Shown: positions 34,982 to 44,403, counted from the first letter of the stretch. The stretch is 64,000 bases of DNA from Megamonas hypermegale (GCF_900187035.1 NZ_LT906446.1:620001-684000); one strand, 5' to 3'. The notes: generated by a model not told the origin, from the sequence alone. Made by a program: numbers and translations.

Positions 34982-35860
34982 ATGACATTTCAGGAAATTA
35001 TCCTGACTTTGCAGAAATTCTGGTCTGAACAGGGCTGTATTTTAGCACAGCCTTATGATGTGGAAAAAGGTGCAGGCACAATGAACCCATCTACATTTTT
35101 GCGTGTACTTGGCCCTGAACCTTGGCATGTTGCTTATGTAGAACCATCTCGCCGCCCAGCTGATGGTCGTTATGGTGAAAATCCAAACCGTTTATTCCAA
35201 CATCATCAATTCCAAGTTATCATGAAACCATCTCCTGATAACATTCAAGAACTTTATTTACAGAGCCTTGCTAAACTCGGCATCAACGAAAAAGAACATG
35301 ACATTCGTTTCGTTGAAGATAACTGGGAATCTCCTACACTCGGTGCTTGGGGTCTTGGTTGGGAAGTTTGGCTCGATGGCATGGAAATCACACAGTTCAC
35401 TTATTTCCAACAAGTTGGCGGTGTTGATGTAAAACCTGTTTCTTCTGAAATCACTTATGGTCTTGAACGTATTGCAATGTACATTCAAGAAAAAGAAAAT
35501 GTTTATGATATAGATTGGAATGGCACATATACTTATGGTGATGTGTTCCATCAAAACGAATTTGAACAATCCACATATAACTTTGAATTAGCAGATACAA
35601 CACTTTTATTCGATTTATTCGATAAATATGAACGTGAAGCAATCCGTGTAATTGAACTCGGTTATGTTCACCCTGCATACGATTATGTGCTTAAATGTTC
35701 ACATACTTTCAATTTGCTTGATTCACGCGGAGCTATCAGCGTATCTGAACGTACTGCATTCATTTCTCGCGTGCGCAACCTCGCTCGTTTATGTGCTCAA
35801 TGCTATTTAAAACAGCGTGAAGAATTAGGCTATCCTCTCTTAAAGAAAGGAGCTAAATAA
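34982..35860 (+). CDS. glyQ: Glycyl-tRNA synthetase alpha subunit
   Basis: A 292-residue class II alpha subunit, carrying the aminoacylation site of the alpha2-beta2 enzyme. It begins [18 protein letters not shown] and has motif 2 region [24 protein letters not shown], with the metal/glycine site segments [10 protein letters not shown] and [10 protein letters not shown] following. The start ATG at 34982 follows AAGGAGG. glyS follows after one base. Expression is governed by the upstream T-box. Confidence 0.97.
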   Translation: MTFQEIILTLQKFWSEQGCILAQPYDVEKGAGTMNPSTFLRVLGPEPWHVAYVEPSRRPADGRYGENPNRLFQHHQFQVIMKPSPDNIQELYLQSLAKLGINEKEHDIRFVEDNWESPTLGAWGLGWEVWLDGMEITQFTYFQQVGGVDVKPVSSEITYGLERIAMYIQEKENVYDIDWNGTYTYGDVFHQNEFEQSTYNFELADTTLLFDLFDKYEREAIRVIELGYVHPAYDYVLKCSHTFNLLDSRGAISVSERTAFISRVRNLARLCAQCYLKQREELGYPLLKKGAK

Positions 35861-35861
35861 T

Positions 35862-37919
35862 ATGGCTAAAGATTTATTATTAGAAATTGGTACAGAAGAA
35901 GTTCCTGCTCATTTTATGCCAGGAATTTTAGCTCAATTAAAAGAAAAAGCAGACGCAAAATTTAAAGAAATGCGTCTTGAATTTGAAGATATAACAACAC
36001 TTGGCACACCTAGAAGAACTGCTTTACTCGTTAAAAATTTAGCAGAAAAACAAACTGGTGCTTCAAGCGAATACAAAGGCCCTTCTGTTGCTATTGCATT
36101 TGATGCTGATGGCAATCCAACAAAAGCAGCTATGGGCTTTGCTCGTGGCAAAAAAATAGATGTTAAAGACTTAGTTGTAAAAGACGGCTATGTTTATGCA
36201 GTAAGCAAAGAAGAAGGCAAAGACACTGCACAGCTTTTACCAGAATTATTAAAAAATCTTATCGAAAACCTCACATTCCCTAAAAATATGCGTTGGGGGG
36301 ATTTAGATTTCCGTTTTGTTCGTCCACTTCGCTGGATTGTAGCACTTTTCGATACTGATGTTATGGAATTTACTGTTGCAAATGTAAAATCTGGCAGAGT
36401 ATCCCGTGGTCATCGTTTCTTAAGTGATGGCGATTTCACTATCGCTAAAGCAAGCGATTACGTTGCAGATTGCGAAAAAGCTTCTATTATCGTTGACCAG
36501 AACAGACGCCGCGATATGATTAAAGAACAGATTGAAAAACTCGCAGCTCAGCACAATGGTCATGCTGAAATCACAGAAGATTTATTAGAAGAAGTAACTT
36601 ATCTCGTTGAATATCCTACAGCACTTTGCGGTAGCTTTGAAGACAAATACCTTAAATTACCAAAAGAAGCTGTAATCACTCCAATGCGCGACCATCAGCG
36701 TTATTTCCCTGTACTCGATGACAACAATAACTTATTGCCATTGTTCATAACTGTAAGAAATGGCGGCGATTATTGCCTCAAAACAGTACAGCATGGTAAT
36801 GAACGTGTACTTCGTGCTAGACTTGCTGATGCGCAATTCTTCTTTGATGAAGATAGAAAACATAAATTAGAAGATTATGTAGAAAAATTGAAAACTGTAG
36901 TATTCCAAGAAGGTTTGGGAACTATTTACGATAAAGCAAATCGCTTGGAAGAACTCGCTGCTTTCATCGGTGAAAAAACAGGCGCAAATGATGTTGATAT
37001 CGCTGTAGCTAAACGCGCTGCAAAACTTGCTAAAGCTGACCTTGTAACAGCTATGGTATGCGAATTCACAGAACTTCAAGGTATTATGGGACGTGAATAT
37101 GCACTCTTAGATGGTGAAAATCCAGCAGTAGCAACAGCAATTTATGAACATTATATGCCACGTTTTGCAGGTGATGTTGAACCATCAACAACAGCAGGCA
37201 GACTCGTTTCTCTCGCAGATAAAATGGATAATATCGTGGCTACATTCAGCCGCGGACTCGTGCCTACAGGCTCTCAAGACCCATTTGCATTACGCCGTCA
37301 AGCTCTCGGTATCGTTTATACAATGATTGAAGCTGATTATAAAATTCCTTTATATGAAGTTGCAGACAAAGCTATGGATTTACTCAATATCACAGATGAA
37401 GCTAAACGCGCTGAAATCCAGAAAAACTTGGAAGACTTCTTCATGCTCCGCTTGAAAAATATCCTCAGCGAAAATAACATTCGCTATGATATCATTGATG
37501 CAGTTTTAAGACATGTAGGCAGCATTGCTGATGCTTATGCTAAAGCTTGCGCAACAGCAGAAGAAATCAGCTCTGGCAAACTCAACGATGCAATTCAAGC
37601 TTTTGTTCGTGTAAACAATATCAGCAAAAAAGCAGAAAACACTACAATAAATCCAGCATTATTCATACTCGATGAAGAAAAAGCTTTATATGAAACATAC
37701 GGTACAGTTGAAAGCAAAGTACATGATGCTATCGTTAAAGTGGATTATGTAAAAGCTATTGAAGAAATGCAGGCACTCACTGCACCAATCAACAATTTCT
37801 TCGATAATGTAATGGTTATGGATAAAGATGAACAGATTAAAAACAATCGTCTTGCTCTCTTGAAAAATATCGATAACCTCGTTAAAACAATCGCTGACTT
37901 CAGCAAAATTGTATTGTAA
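35862..37919 (+). CDS. glyS: Glycyl-tRNA synthetase beta subunit
   Basis: A 685-residue beta subunit that binds tRNA-Gly. It begins LLLEIGTEEVPAHFMPGILAQL, has the PTRRT-like LGTPRRTALLV segment, an HD-type domain (about 355-500) and a C-terminal anticodon-binding domain (about 580-685). The length is usual for the family. Start ATG at 35862 after AAAGGAGC, one base after glyQ. A terminator closes the operon. Confidence 0.97.
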   Translation: MAKDLLLEIGTEEVPAHFMPGILAQLKEKADAKFKEMRLEFEDITTLGTPRRTALLVKNLAEKQTGASSEYKGPSVAIAFDADGNPTKAAMGFARGKKIDVKDLVVKDGYVYAVSKEEGKDTAQLLPELLKNLIENLTFPKNMRWGDLDFRFVRPLRWIVALFDTDVMEFTVANVKSGRVSRGHRFLSDGDFTIAKASDYVADCEKASIIVDQNRRRDMIKEQIEKLAAQHNGHAEITEDLLEEVTYLVEYPTALCGSFEDKYLKLPKEAVITPMRDHQRYFPVLDDNNNLLPLFITVRNGGDYCLKTVQHGNERVLRARLADAQFFFDEDRKHKLEDYVEKLKTVVFQEGLGTIYDKANRLEELAAFIGEKTGANDVDIAVAKRAAKLAKADLVTAMVCEFTELQGIMGREYALLDGENPAVATAIYEHYMPRFAGDVEPSTTAGRLVSLADKMDNIVATFSRGLVPTGSQDPFALRRQALGIVYTMIEADYKIPLYEVADKAMDLLNITDEAKRAEIQKNLEDFFMLRLKNILSENNIRYDIIDAVLRHVGSIADAYAKACATAEEISSGKLNDAIQAFVRVNNISKKAENTTINPALFILDEEKALYETYGTVESKVHDAIVKVDYVKAIEEMQALTAPINNFFDNVMVMDKDEQIKNNRLALLKNIDNLVKTIADFSKIVL

Positions 37920-37928
37920 TAATAAAGC

Positions 37929-37969
37929 AAAAAGCCCTTTAGCAGAGAAAATCTGTTAAAGGGTTTTTT
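37929..37969 (+). terminator. Terminator after glyQS
   Basis: AAAGCCCTTTAGCAGA pairs with TCTGTTAAAGGGTTTT around a short A-rich loop, with a T run. Confidence 0.88.
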
Positions 37970-38085
37970 GTACTATAAATTTAAATATAAGGATAATATA
38001 AAAAACACATATTTAGAAATTTTTGTAGTAATATAATATGTGTAATATAATTTTATATAAAGAGAAGGAAATAAAGGGGAAGAAT

Positions 38086-38778
38086 ATGGAAGTATACCAA
38101 ATAAGAATGAAAGTGTATTTATTGGAGGATATTCCAGTAAATAGCGTGCAGACAAGAATTACGGATTTTATCGATAGAGCTTTTTTAAAAAAGCGTGAGT
38201 TATCTGTTTTGCATGAAGTAAATACGTATAAAAATTATTGCTACGATTTATTATATCCTGTAGAAGCGGATAAGATTTATAAAAAAGGCAATATCTACAC
38301 TTTGACTATTCGTACGATAGATAAAAATATGGCGGATTTTTTTCAACAAATTTGTGTAAATACATATACAAGATATATAAAAGGTTTAAATGTGGATTTT
38401 AGAATTCTGCCAAAGAAAATAATTGAATTCATCTATACTTTAACACCGCTCATTGTAAAAGATGAAAGAGGATATTGGCGAAGTGTGATGAGTGAAGAAG
38501 AATTTGCAAGGCGCATACGCATAAATCTAGCCAATAAATGGAATTCGTTCAATAATGATAATATAGATGAAAATTTTCAATTATATACAACAATGGAGTT
38601 TTTGAATAAAGTTCCTATTTCGATAGAATATAAAAATGTAAAATTATTAGGTGATAAAATTCGTCTAAGCGTTGCGGATAATGAAATAGCGCAAAAGATG
38701 GCATATATGTCATTAGGCACAGGCTTAGGAGAAATGAACTCCCGCGGAGCAGGTTTTGTAAATTATCGCTGGTTATAA
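38086..38778 (+). CDS. cas6: CRISPR-associated endoribonuclease Cas6 (solitary)
   Basis: A 230-residue Cas6. The C-terminal glycine-rich loop MSLGTGLGEMNSRGAGFVNYRWL is the family's RNA-binding signature, and LHEVNTYKNYCY (His43, Lys49) fits the catalytic region near the first ferredoxin-like fold. Cas6 cuts CRISPR transcripts within repeats. The ATG at 38086 was chosen after AGGGGAAG; an earlier in-frame ATG at 38038 lacks one. No cas1, cas2, cas3 or effector gene is in the window, so processing here would supply effectors encoded elsewhere. The gene points toward the CRISPR array and is separated from it by a terminator. Confidence 0.88.
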   Translation: MEVYQIRMKVYLLEDIPVNSVQTRITDFIDRAFLKKRELSVLHEVNTYKNYCYDLLYPVEADKIYKKGNIYTLTIRTIDKNMADFFQQICVNTYTRYIKGLNVDFRILPKKIIEFIYTLTPLIVKDERGYWRSVMSEEEFARRIRINLANKWNSFNNDNIDENFQLYTTMEFLNKVPISIEYKNVKLLGDKIRLSVADNEIAQKMAYMSLGTGLGEMNSRGAGFVNYRWL

Positions 38779-38800
38779 AAATAAATAATGAAAATAAAAA

Positions 38801-38829
38801 AGCAGCATGAATTTCATGCTGTTTTTTTA
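38801..38829. terminator. Terminator between cas6 and the CRISPR array
   Basis: AGCAGCATGAA and TTCATGCTGT form a hairpin flanked by A-rich and T-rich runs, so it may end cas6 transcription and also the oppositely directed array transcript. Confidence 0.8.
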
Positions 38830-38839
38830 TGCCTTTTTT

Positions 38840-39592
38840 AGTTATTTGCAAAAATTGTTAGGGTTTATCTTTTAGTGTTGAAGCGTTGTATCAACTTCAA
38901 ATATAGTATTCGTACAAGAATTGTTATGGTTTATCTGGTTGCCCATAAATTTGGAAAAAGACATGACCATGGTATTCGTACAAGAATTGTTATGGTTTAT
39001 CTTGTATTTGGTTCTACATTTGTTTTTGGATCTACGTATTCGTACAAGAATTGTTATGGTTTATCATGGAAATAACCCAAGATTTTCCCAAGTCATGCAA
39101 AGTATTCGTACAAGAATTGTTATGGTTTATCATTGATTAACAAAATAAGTGCTAATAAGTTTTTTAAGTATTCGTACAAGAATTGTTATGGTTTATCAGA
39201 TAATTTTAAAAAGTTTTTAACAGAACTAAATACGTATTCGTACAAGAATTGTTATGGTTTATCATGTTGCATTTAACATCTCCCGTTTTTATTTGGCGGG
39301 TATTCGTACAAGAATTGTTATGGTTTATCTAGCTACCCTGAAGATTATAAATCATCTCATTTACAGTATTCGTACAAATTTTGTTATGGTTTATCTTATA
39401 TTCAGGAAAAATATGTGTTATATACAGTTTAGTATTCGTACAAATTTTGTTATGGTTTATCTTATCAAAAAAATCAAAAAACTGGGGGGTTAATTGTATT
39501 CGTACAAATTTTGTTATGGTTTATCATAGAAAAGGATACCAGGTTTATTCGCAAATGGAAACGTATTCGTACAAATTTTGTTATGGTTTATC
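38840..39592 (-). CRISPR. CRISPR array, 12 repeats (one degenerate), 11 spacers
   Basis: Thirty-base repeats (GTATTCGTAC, variable centre, TTGTTATGGTTTATC on the plus strand) start at 38906, 38972, 39036, 39102, 39168, 39234, 39300, 39366, 39432, 39496 and 39563. Spacers are 34-37 bases. A decayed repeat at 38840-38869 keeps the last 21 positions with two changes and is followed by a 36-base spacer, marking the old, leader-distal end. The first seven intact repeats carry AAGAATTG in the centre, the last four AAATTTTG. A promoter on the minus strand just right of the array supports transcription right to left; read that way the repeat starts GATAAACC and resembles type I-B repeats. Confidence 0.97.
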
Positions 39593-39764
39593 CTTGTAAA
39601 ATCAAGGTTTGTATATTTAGTATAGCTTAAATTTATTTATTTGACAAGGTTTTGCTGATTTTTACCAAGTGATGAAGATTTTTTCTGTTTTTATAAAAAA
39701 GCGTGATAAAAGCTTATAAATAAAGGGTTTTAAAATATTTACAATTTTTTGGGCTGGTAAATAT
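39593..39764 (-). other. Probable CRISPR leader
   Basis: AT-rich region beyond the last intact repeat, with no reading frame of note and a minus-strand promoter at 39619-39647. It lies on the side of the array opposite the decayed repeat, as expected of a leader where new spacers enter. Confidence 0.65.
39619..39647 (-). promoter_or_regulatory. CRISPR array promoter (minus strand)
   Basis: Read on the minus strand, TTGTCA (39642-39647) and TATACT (39619-39624) are 17 bases apart. Transcription would start about 20 bases before the first repeat at 39592. Confidence 0.6.
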
Positions 39765-39796
39765 AAAAGACTGAATGTAATCATTCAGCCTTTTGG
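39765..39796. terminator. Terminator after the flavodoxin gene
   Basis: AAAAGACTGAATG pairs with CATTCAGCCTTTT across TAAT; on the minus strand it follows the flavodoxin stop directly. Confidence 0.8.
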
Positions 39797-39800
39797 GGAT

Positions 39801-40349
39801 TTATTTATTAAGATATTTTTCTCTTAATGCTAATTTATGTTTCATAGCGGCGATAAAATCTTTCGCTCTTTGAATGTCATTTTCATCGGGGTGTTTTGCT
39901 GCACTTTCCCAGCGTTTTTTATTGCGTTCTGTAGCTGCATGAGGGTCATTTTTATCAGTATTATTTTGACGGCGAGCTAATAGCGCAGGATTTATCTTGC
40001 CTTGGCTGGAAAATGTTCCTAGTATAGTACAATCTTCGCCTAATTTATAAGCAGCACGGGCAAATGCTGTTACAGCGTGTTCACTGCCAGGTTCTGTGCC
40101 ATGAGTCTGAAATAACATGACTGTTTTATGCTTGATTGTAGTCAAAAATTCTTGAACAGTTTTATCAGGTGCACCACGAGTCAACCAATAACCCACAGCG
40201 ATATAATCATAATCATCGAGATTTATTTTATCTATTTCTTTGATAGAAAAAATATCCGCTTCACCATTAGTAAATGTAGTATACATAGCTTCAGCGATTT
40301 GTTTTGTGTTGCCAGTTAGGCTGGAATAAACGATTAACCATTTATGCAA
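39801..40349 (-). CDS. Flavodoxin family protein
   Basis: A 182-residue flavodoxin. The FMN phosphate loop is SSLTGNTKQIAEAM near the N-terminus, with VGYWLTRGAPD and FQTHGTEPGSEHA as the loops that flank the isoalloxazine ring. It is cytosolic and carries electrons at low potential, plausibly as an alternative to ferredoxin for the pyruvate:ferredoxin oxidoreductase. The C-terminal 45 residues are a charged extension rich in Lys and Asn beyond the normal flavodoxin core. ATG at 40349 after GAAAGAAGG. It stands between the CRISPR leader and clpB. Confidence 0.88.
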   Translation of the reverse strand: MHKWLIVYSSLTGNTKQIAEAMYTTFTNGEADIFSIKEIDKINLDDYDYIAVGYWLTRGAPDKTVQEFLTTIKHKTVMLFQTHGTEPGSEHAVTAFARAAYKLGEDCTILGTFSSQGKINPALLARRQNNTDKNDPHAATERNKKRWESAAKHPDENDIQRAKDFIAAMKHKLALREKYLNK

Positions 40350-40456
40350 AAATATTCCTTCTTTCTAATTCTTTTAGAGCAGATTATACTATATCATTTA
40401 ATGCAATGAATAAATTATATCTTATTTTTAATTTAATTTCCGTTGTTTTTACAACA

Positions 40457-40493
40457 AAAACCCCTGCTATATAAAATAACAGGGGTTTTATAT
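40457..40493 (-). terminator. Terminator after clpB
   Basis: AAAACCCCTGCTAT pairs with ATAACAGGGGTTTT, just beyond the clpB stop on the minus strand. Confidence 0.88.
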
Positions 40494-40500
40494 TTATATA

Positions 40501-43089
40501 TTAATCTTCCATTTTGCGGATTGGATTAAATGTGAAATCATCACCGCTTACATCAATATCTACAGTATCGCCATCTTTGACATTGCCTTTGATGATTTCC
40601 TTACTGAGTTCAGTTTCAACAGTATGGGAAAGCAATCTACGAAGTGGACGAGCACCGAAGTTAGGGTCAAAGCCTTCATTTGCCAATTTATCAAGAGCTT
40701 CATCAGACCAAGAAAGTGAAATGTTGATTTGACGTTGTAAGCGTTTGTTGAGGTTATTGAGCATGATAGAAGCGATTTGTTTAACTTGTTGTTTATCGAG
40801 AGCTTTGAATACGATTATATCATCGACACGGTTTAAGAATTCTGGACGGAAATAATCTTTCAAGATGTCTTTTACAAGTTTTTGAGCTGTAGCAAAATCG
40901 CTCTGATTTAAAATTTCATGGCTACCGAGGTTAGAAGTCATGATGATAACTGTATTTTTGAAGTTTACGACACGGCCTTTACCATCAGTAAGACGACCAT
41001 CATCGAGAATTTGCAACAATACGTTAAATACATCACGATGTGCTTTTTCGATTTCATCAAGCAAGATTACACTGTATGGACGACGACGAACGGCTTCAGT
41101 AAGCTGACCGCCTTCATCATATCCAACGTATCCTGGAGGCGCACCGATTAAACGAGCAACGGAGTGTTTTTCCATATATTCGCTCATATCAATACGAATC
41201 ATGCTACGTTCATCATCAAACAAGCTTTCAGCAAGTGTTTTAGCAAGTTCTGTTTTGCCGACACCAGTTGGGCCAAGGAAGATGAATGAACCGATTGGAC
41301 GGTTAGGGTCTTTAATACCAGCACGAGCACGGATAATTGCTTCACTTACTGCTTTTACTGCTTCATCTTGTCCGACTACACGTTCATGTAATACATCTTC
41401 GAGATGAACGAGTTTATCGCGTTCGCCTTGGAGCATTTTAGTAACAGGAATACCAGTCCAACGGCTGACAACTTGAGCGATATCTTCTTCGGAAACTTCT
41501 TCTTTTAATAAGCGATTGCCTTCATCATCTTGAACGGCTTTTTCCATTTCAGAGAGTTCTTTTTGCAATTGTGGAATTTTGCCGTATTTGATTTCAGAAG
41601 CTTTAGCATAATCGCCGTTGCGCTGAGCTTTTTCCATTTCTGTATTAGCTGAATCCATTTCTTTCTTGATGGCACGAACACGAACGATACCTTGTTTTTC
41701 TTTGTTCCATTTATCCATCAAAGTATTTTCTTCAACTTGTAATTTATTTTTTTCTTCAATTAATTTATCTAATTTTTCTTTAGATGCTGCATCTGTTTCC
41801 TTGTTCAAAGCTTCTTCTTCAATTTGAAGTTGCATGATTTTACGACGTAATTTTTCAATTGGTTCTGGCATGGATTCGATTTCTGTACGCAATTTAGCGG
41901 CTGCTTCATCGACAAGGTCGATTGCTTTATCTGGTAAGAAACGGTCAGAAATATATCTATCGGATAAAACGGCAGCGGATACGAGTGCATTATCACGAAT
42001 TCTTACACCATGATGAACTTCATAACGTTCTTTCAAGCCACGTAAAATGGAGATAGTATCTTCTACAGTAGGCTGGTCAACCATTACAGGTTGGAAACGA
42101 CGTTCAAGAGCAGTATCTTTTTCGATATATTTACGATATTCATTTAAAGTTGTTGCACCAATGCAGCGCAATTCGCCACGAGCAAGCATTGGTTTTAAGA
42201 GGTTGCCTGCGTCCATAGCACCTTCAGCAGCGCCAGCACCGACAACTGTATGGATTTCATCGATGAATAATAAAATTTGTCCATCGGATTTAGCGATTTC
42301 ATTGAGTACGGATTTCAATCTTTCTTCAAATTCACCACGGTATTTAGCACCAGCGATTAATGAGCCCATATCGAGGGAATAGAGAGTTTTATTTTTAAGA
42401 GATTCAGGTACATCACCAGCGACAATACGACGAGCAAGACCTTCGACAATGGCTGTTTTGCCGACACCAGGTTCACCGATTAATACTGGGTTGTTTTTAG
42501 TACGACGTGAAAGAATTTCGACTGTACGACGAATTTCTTCATCACGACCGATAACTGGGTCGAGTTTGCCAACTCTTGCCATAGCAGTTAAATCACGGCC
42601 GTATTTTTCCAATGATTTATAACCACTTTCAGGGTTATCACTGTTTACATTTTGTTTACGTTCTGATTTAATAACAGACATGATTTTATTTTGATGTAAA
42701 TTGAATTCACGGCAAAGTGATTGCATTTCATCATCACTATCGCTGACGATAGCTAAGAGTAAATGTTCTGTGCTGATATATTCATCTTTCATATCTTCGG
42801 CGAGTTTTGCAGCACGACCGAGAACACGTACCATTTCAGTACTCATGCCAAGACGACTTTGACCTTTAACGCTCGGAATTTTTTTGAGCATTTGTTCAAG
42901 TTTTGCCTTAAGCATTGGCAAATCGACTCTACATTCACTGAAAATAGTAGCAAGTAAACCTTCCGGTTCTTTTATGAGAGCAGCTAAAACATGAGCTGAC
43001 GTTATTTCTTGATGATAGCGAAGCGCAGCTTCCTGCTGAGCAGATTGCATAGCTTCAAGAACTTTTTGTGTATATTTTTCTTCACCCAT
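40501..43089 (-). CDS. clpB: ATP-dependent chaperone ClpB
   Basis: An 862-residue AAA+ disaggregase that works with DnaK to resolubilise aggregated proteins. The N-domain (about 1-145) is followed by NBD1 with [15 protein letters not shown] and LFIDEIHT, the coiled-coil M-domain (about 410-525), and NBD2 with [40 protein letters not shown] and the sensor GARPLRR. The M-domain and the lack of a ClpP loop mark it as ClpB rather than ClpA/C. Start set at 43089, eight bases after GGAGG; a TTG 15 bases earlier overlaps that site. Its promoter contains repeated TTGAC elements (see 43178-43228). Confidence 0.97.
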   Translation of the reverse strand: MGEEKYTQKVLEAMQSAQQEAALRYHQEITSAHVLAALIKEPEGLLATIFSECRVDLPMLKAKLEQMLKKIPSVKGQSRLGMSTEMVRVLGRAAKLAEDMKDEYISTEHLLLAIVSDSDDEMQSLCREFNLHQNKIMSVIKSERKQNVNSDNPESGYKSLEKYGRDLTAMARVGKLDPVIGRDEEIRRTVEILSRRTKNNPVLIGEPGVGKTAIVEGLARRIVAGDVPESLKNKTLYSLDMGSLIAGAKYRGEFEERLKSVLNEIAKSDGQILLFIDEIHTVVGAGAAEGAMDAGNLLKPMLARGELRCIGATTLNEYRKYIEKDTALERRFQPVMVDQPTVEDTISILRGLKERYEVHHGVRIRDNALVSAAVLSDRYISDRFLPDKAIDLVDEAAAKLRTEIESMPEPIEKLRRKIMQLQIEEEALNKETDAASKEKLDKLIEEKNKLQVEENTLMDKWNKEKQGIVRVRAIKKEMDSANTEMEKAQRNGDYAKASEIKYGKIPQLQKELSEMEKAVQDDEGNRLLKEEVSEEDIAQVVSRWTGIPVTKMLQGERDKLVHLEDVLHERVVGQDEAVKAVSEAIIRARAGIKDPNRPIGSFIFLGPTGVGKTELAKTLAESLFDDERSMIRIDMSEYMEKHSVARLIGAPPGYVGYDEGGQLTEAVRRRPYSVILLDEIEKAHRDVFNVLLQILDDGRLTDGKGRVVNFKNTVIIMTSNLGSHEILNQSDFATAQKLVKDILKDYFRPEFLNRVDDIIVFKALDKQQVKQIASIMLNNLNKRLQRQINISLSWSDEALDKLANEGFDPNFGARPLRRLLSHTVETELSKEIIKGNVKDGDTVDIDVSGDDFTFNPIRKMED

Positions 43090-43177
43090 GAAGAATTCCT
43101 CCAATCATGATGATTATATTCTAATAAAATTATGGTCAGAAGTAATAGTAAACTCTTTGTTTTTGTTTACTAAACTC

Positions 43178-43206
43178 ATTATAAAGTCAAAAGGTCAAAT
43201 TGTCAA
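43178..43206 (-). promoter_or_regulatory. clpB promoter
   Basis: On the minus strand TTGACA (43201-43206) and TATAAT (43178-43183) are perfect consensus hexamers 17 bases apart, about 90 bases upstream of the clpB start. Confidence 0.85.
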
Positions 43207-43228
43207 TAAAAATTTTTGACTTTTTGAC
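43186..43228. promoter_or_regulatory. Array of GTCAA elements at 8-base period, likely clpB operator
   Basis: GTCAA stands at 43186, 43194 and 43202 (plus strand) and TTGAC at 43216 and 43224, so five pentamers with exact 8-base steps, arranged as two facing groups. They cover the -35 hexamer and spacer of the clpB promoter. The core resembles the CtsR heptad RGTCAAA, but CtsR sites have a 10-base period. Confidence 0.6.
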
Positions 43229-43356
43229 ATTTTATTTTTATTTATATAGTGGAATTAAAAAAGTTATATTAAATGTAATAAAATATATTGTAATGAGTAT
43301 CTTAAATGGGATATGAGAAATTATTTATGATATTAAAACAAAAGGAGTAAATATCA

Positions 43357-43557
43357 ATGATATCTGATGAAATGATGACGAATGATACATTAAAACCATA
43401 TTTTATGAAAAATAAAAAGTGGTATTATTTCGATGAAGAAAATTTTTGTTATAAATTAACGGATAGAGCACCTAGAAAAGCTATTGAAAGTTATAGGAAA
43501 TTTTATGATGATGAACTGATAAAAATTAATGGTGAATGGCATATTATACAGAAATGA
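43357..43557 (+). CDS. Small protein of unknown function (66 aa)
   Basis: A 66-residue protein, MISDEMMTNDTLKPYFMKNK followed by WYYFDEENFCYKLTDRAPRKAIESYRKFYDDE. It has no membrane segment and is rich in aromatic and charged residues. The ATG at 43357 follows AAAAGGAG with good spacing, which supports real translation. No family was recognised. It opens a pocket of small genes between clpB and the alpha-galactosidase. Confidence 0.6.
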   Translation: MISDEMMTNDTLKPYFMKNKKWYYFDEENFCYKLTDRAPRKAIESYRKFYDDELIKINGEWHIIQK

Positions 43558-43703
43558 TAAAATAAAAAAATTTTAGCTCCTATTATATTAATTAAAATAT
43601 AAAAATAAAATCGCAAATTTTGTATTGATTTGAGTGTATAAGAACATATATTATAGTAAAATAAATTCTTTCGTGTGCTTGCAGACACAATTTTTCTTGA
43701 TAT

Positions 43704-43755
43704 TGGTAACCAAGTATAATAAAATTGAACTAAGATACTGCTACATTGTAGCAGT
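43704..43755. promoter_or_regulatory. Paired palindromes upstream of the 57-aa/DUF2335 genes
   Basis: TTGGTAACCAA (43704-43714) is a perfect dyad, followed by TATAAT (43715-43720) and by a second dyad ACTGCTACA-T-TGTAGCAGT (43737-43755). The layout looks like a promoter flanked by operator sites, possibly for autoregulation of the two-gene unit; the second dyad could also be an RNA hairpin. Confidence 0.45.
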
Positions 43756-43804
43756 GTTTATTAGATATAAAAAATTTTATATATTAAAAAGGTGGTTGTT
43801 TATC

Positions 43805-43978
43805 ATGTTAAAAATACAAGAGATGTATCTAATGATAAAACAAGGCTTTTCTTCATTTTTAATTACACCAGATACAGATTACAATAGCTATATATCAAAA
43901 GATATTTCTAAAAAAGCATGGCAAATTACAGGAAATAGATTAAAAGAAGCAATGGTTAAAATTGGTGGTAAATATTAA
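43805..43978 (+). CDS. Small protein of unknown function (57 aa)
   Basis: A 57-residue protein beginning MLKIQEMYLMIKQGFSSFLI and ending KEAMVKIGGKY. The start at 43805 is supported by AAGGTGG upstream; the frame is open further upstream but without a suitable start. Its TAA shares a base with the ATG of the DUF2335 gene, implying coupled translation. No family recognised; basic and possibly amphipathic. By arrangement, it may form a two-gene module with DUF2335. Confidence 0.6.
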   Translation: MLKIQEMYLMIKQGFSSFLITPDTDYNSYISKDISKKAWQITGNRLKEAMVKIGGKY

Positions 43979-44400
43979 TGGCTAAGAAAAATATTCCAAA
44001 TAGTAATCATACACAAGTAGAACTTCAACAAAAAAATACTGAACTTCATGCTGGAATTTATCAAGGACCATTACCTTTACCGTCTATTATGGAAGGTTAT
44101 AAAAACATTGATCCTAGCTTTCCTGAACGCATAATGAAAGAGTTTGAAAAGAATTCGGAACATTATCGAAAAGGAGAGGAACAAGCTCAAAAGTATGCAA
44201 TAGAGCGTGATATTCGCGGACAATGGATGGCTTTTATTTTAACTTTATGCTTGATGGCAATAATATTTTTTGCACTTTATCTAGGAAATATGACTTTTGC
44301 AGGAGTTGGTGGTCTTGTTTTTATAGTTTGGATAATTCGAACATTTAATGTAAGGGTTGGGAAACCTACTACTAATTCAAAAAATCAACGAAATAAATAA
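43978..44400 (+). CDS. DUF2335 domain membrane protein
   Basis: A 140-residue protein with the DUF2335 pattern: a polar N-terminus containing YQGPLPLPSIMEGYKNIDPSFPERIMKEFEKNSEHYRKGEE, then two adjacent membrane segments (about 78-98 and 102-120) and a short basic tail. DUF2335 proteins are predicted membrane proteins of unknown function, often in accessory regions. It begins at the stop of the 57-residue gene (one shared base). A terminator follows. Confidence 0.78.
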   Translation: MAKKNIPNSNHTQVELQQKNTELHAGIYQGPLPLPSIMEGYKNIDPSFPERIMKEFEKNSEHYRKGEEQAQKYAIERDIRGQWMAFILTLCLMAIIFFALYLGNMTFAGVGGLVFIVWIIRTFNVRVGKPTTNSKNQRNK

Positions 44401-44403
44401 ATT

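Noticed and set aside
38875-39599. Several overlapping plus-strand reading frames across the CRISPR array
   Set aside because: They are repeat translations (recurring YSYKNCYG and IRTRIVMVY type peptides) broken by spacers, not genes.
43186-43228. Standard CtsR operator at clpB
   Set aside because: The GTCAA units repeat every 8 bases rather than the 10 of CtsR heptads, so only a CtsR-like or unknown operator can be claimed.
43634-43804. Longer N-terminus for the 57-residue protein
   Set aside because: The upstream open frame crosses the promoter-like and palindromic region and lacks a ribosome site; AAGGTGG supports the start at 43805.
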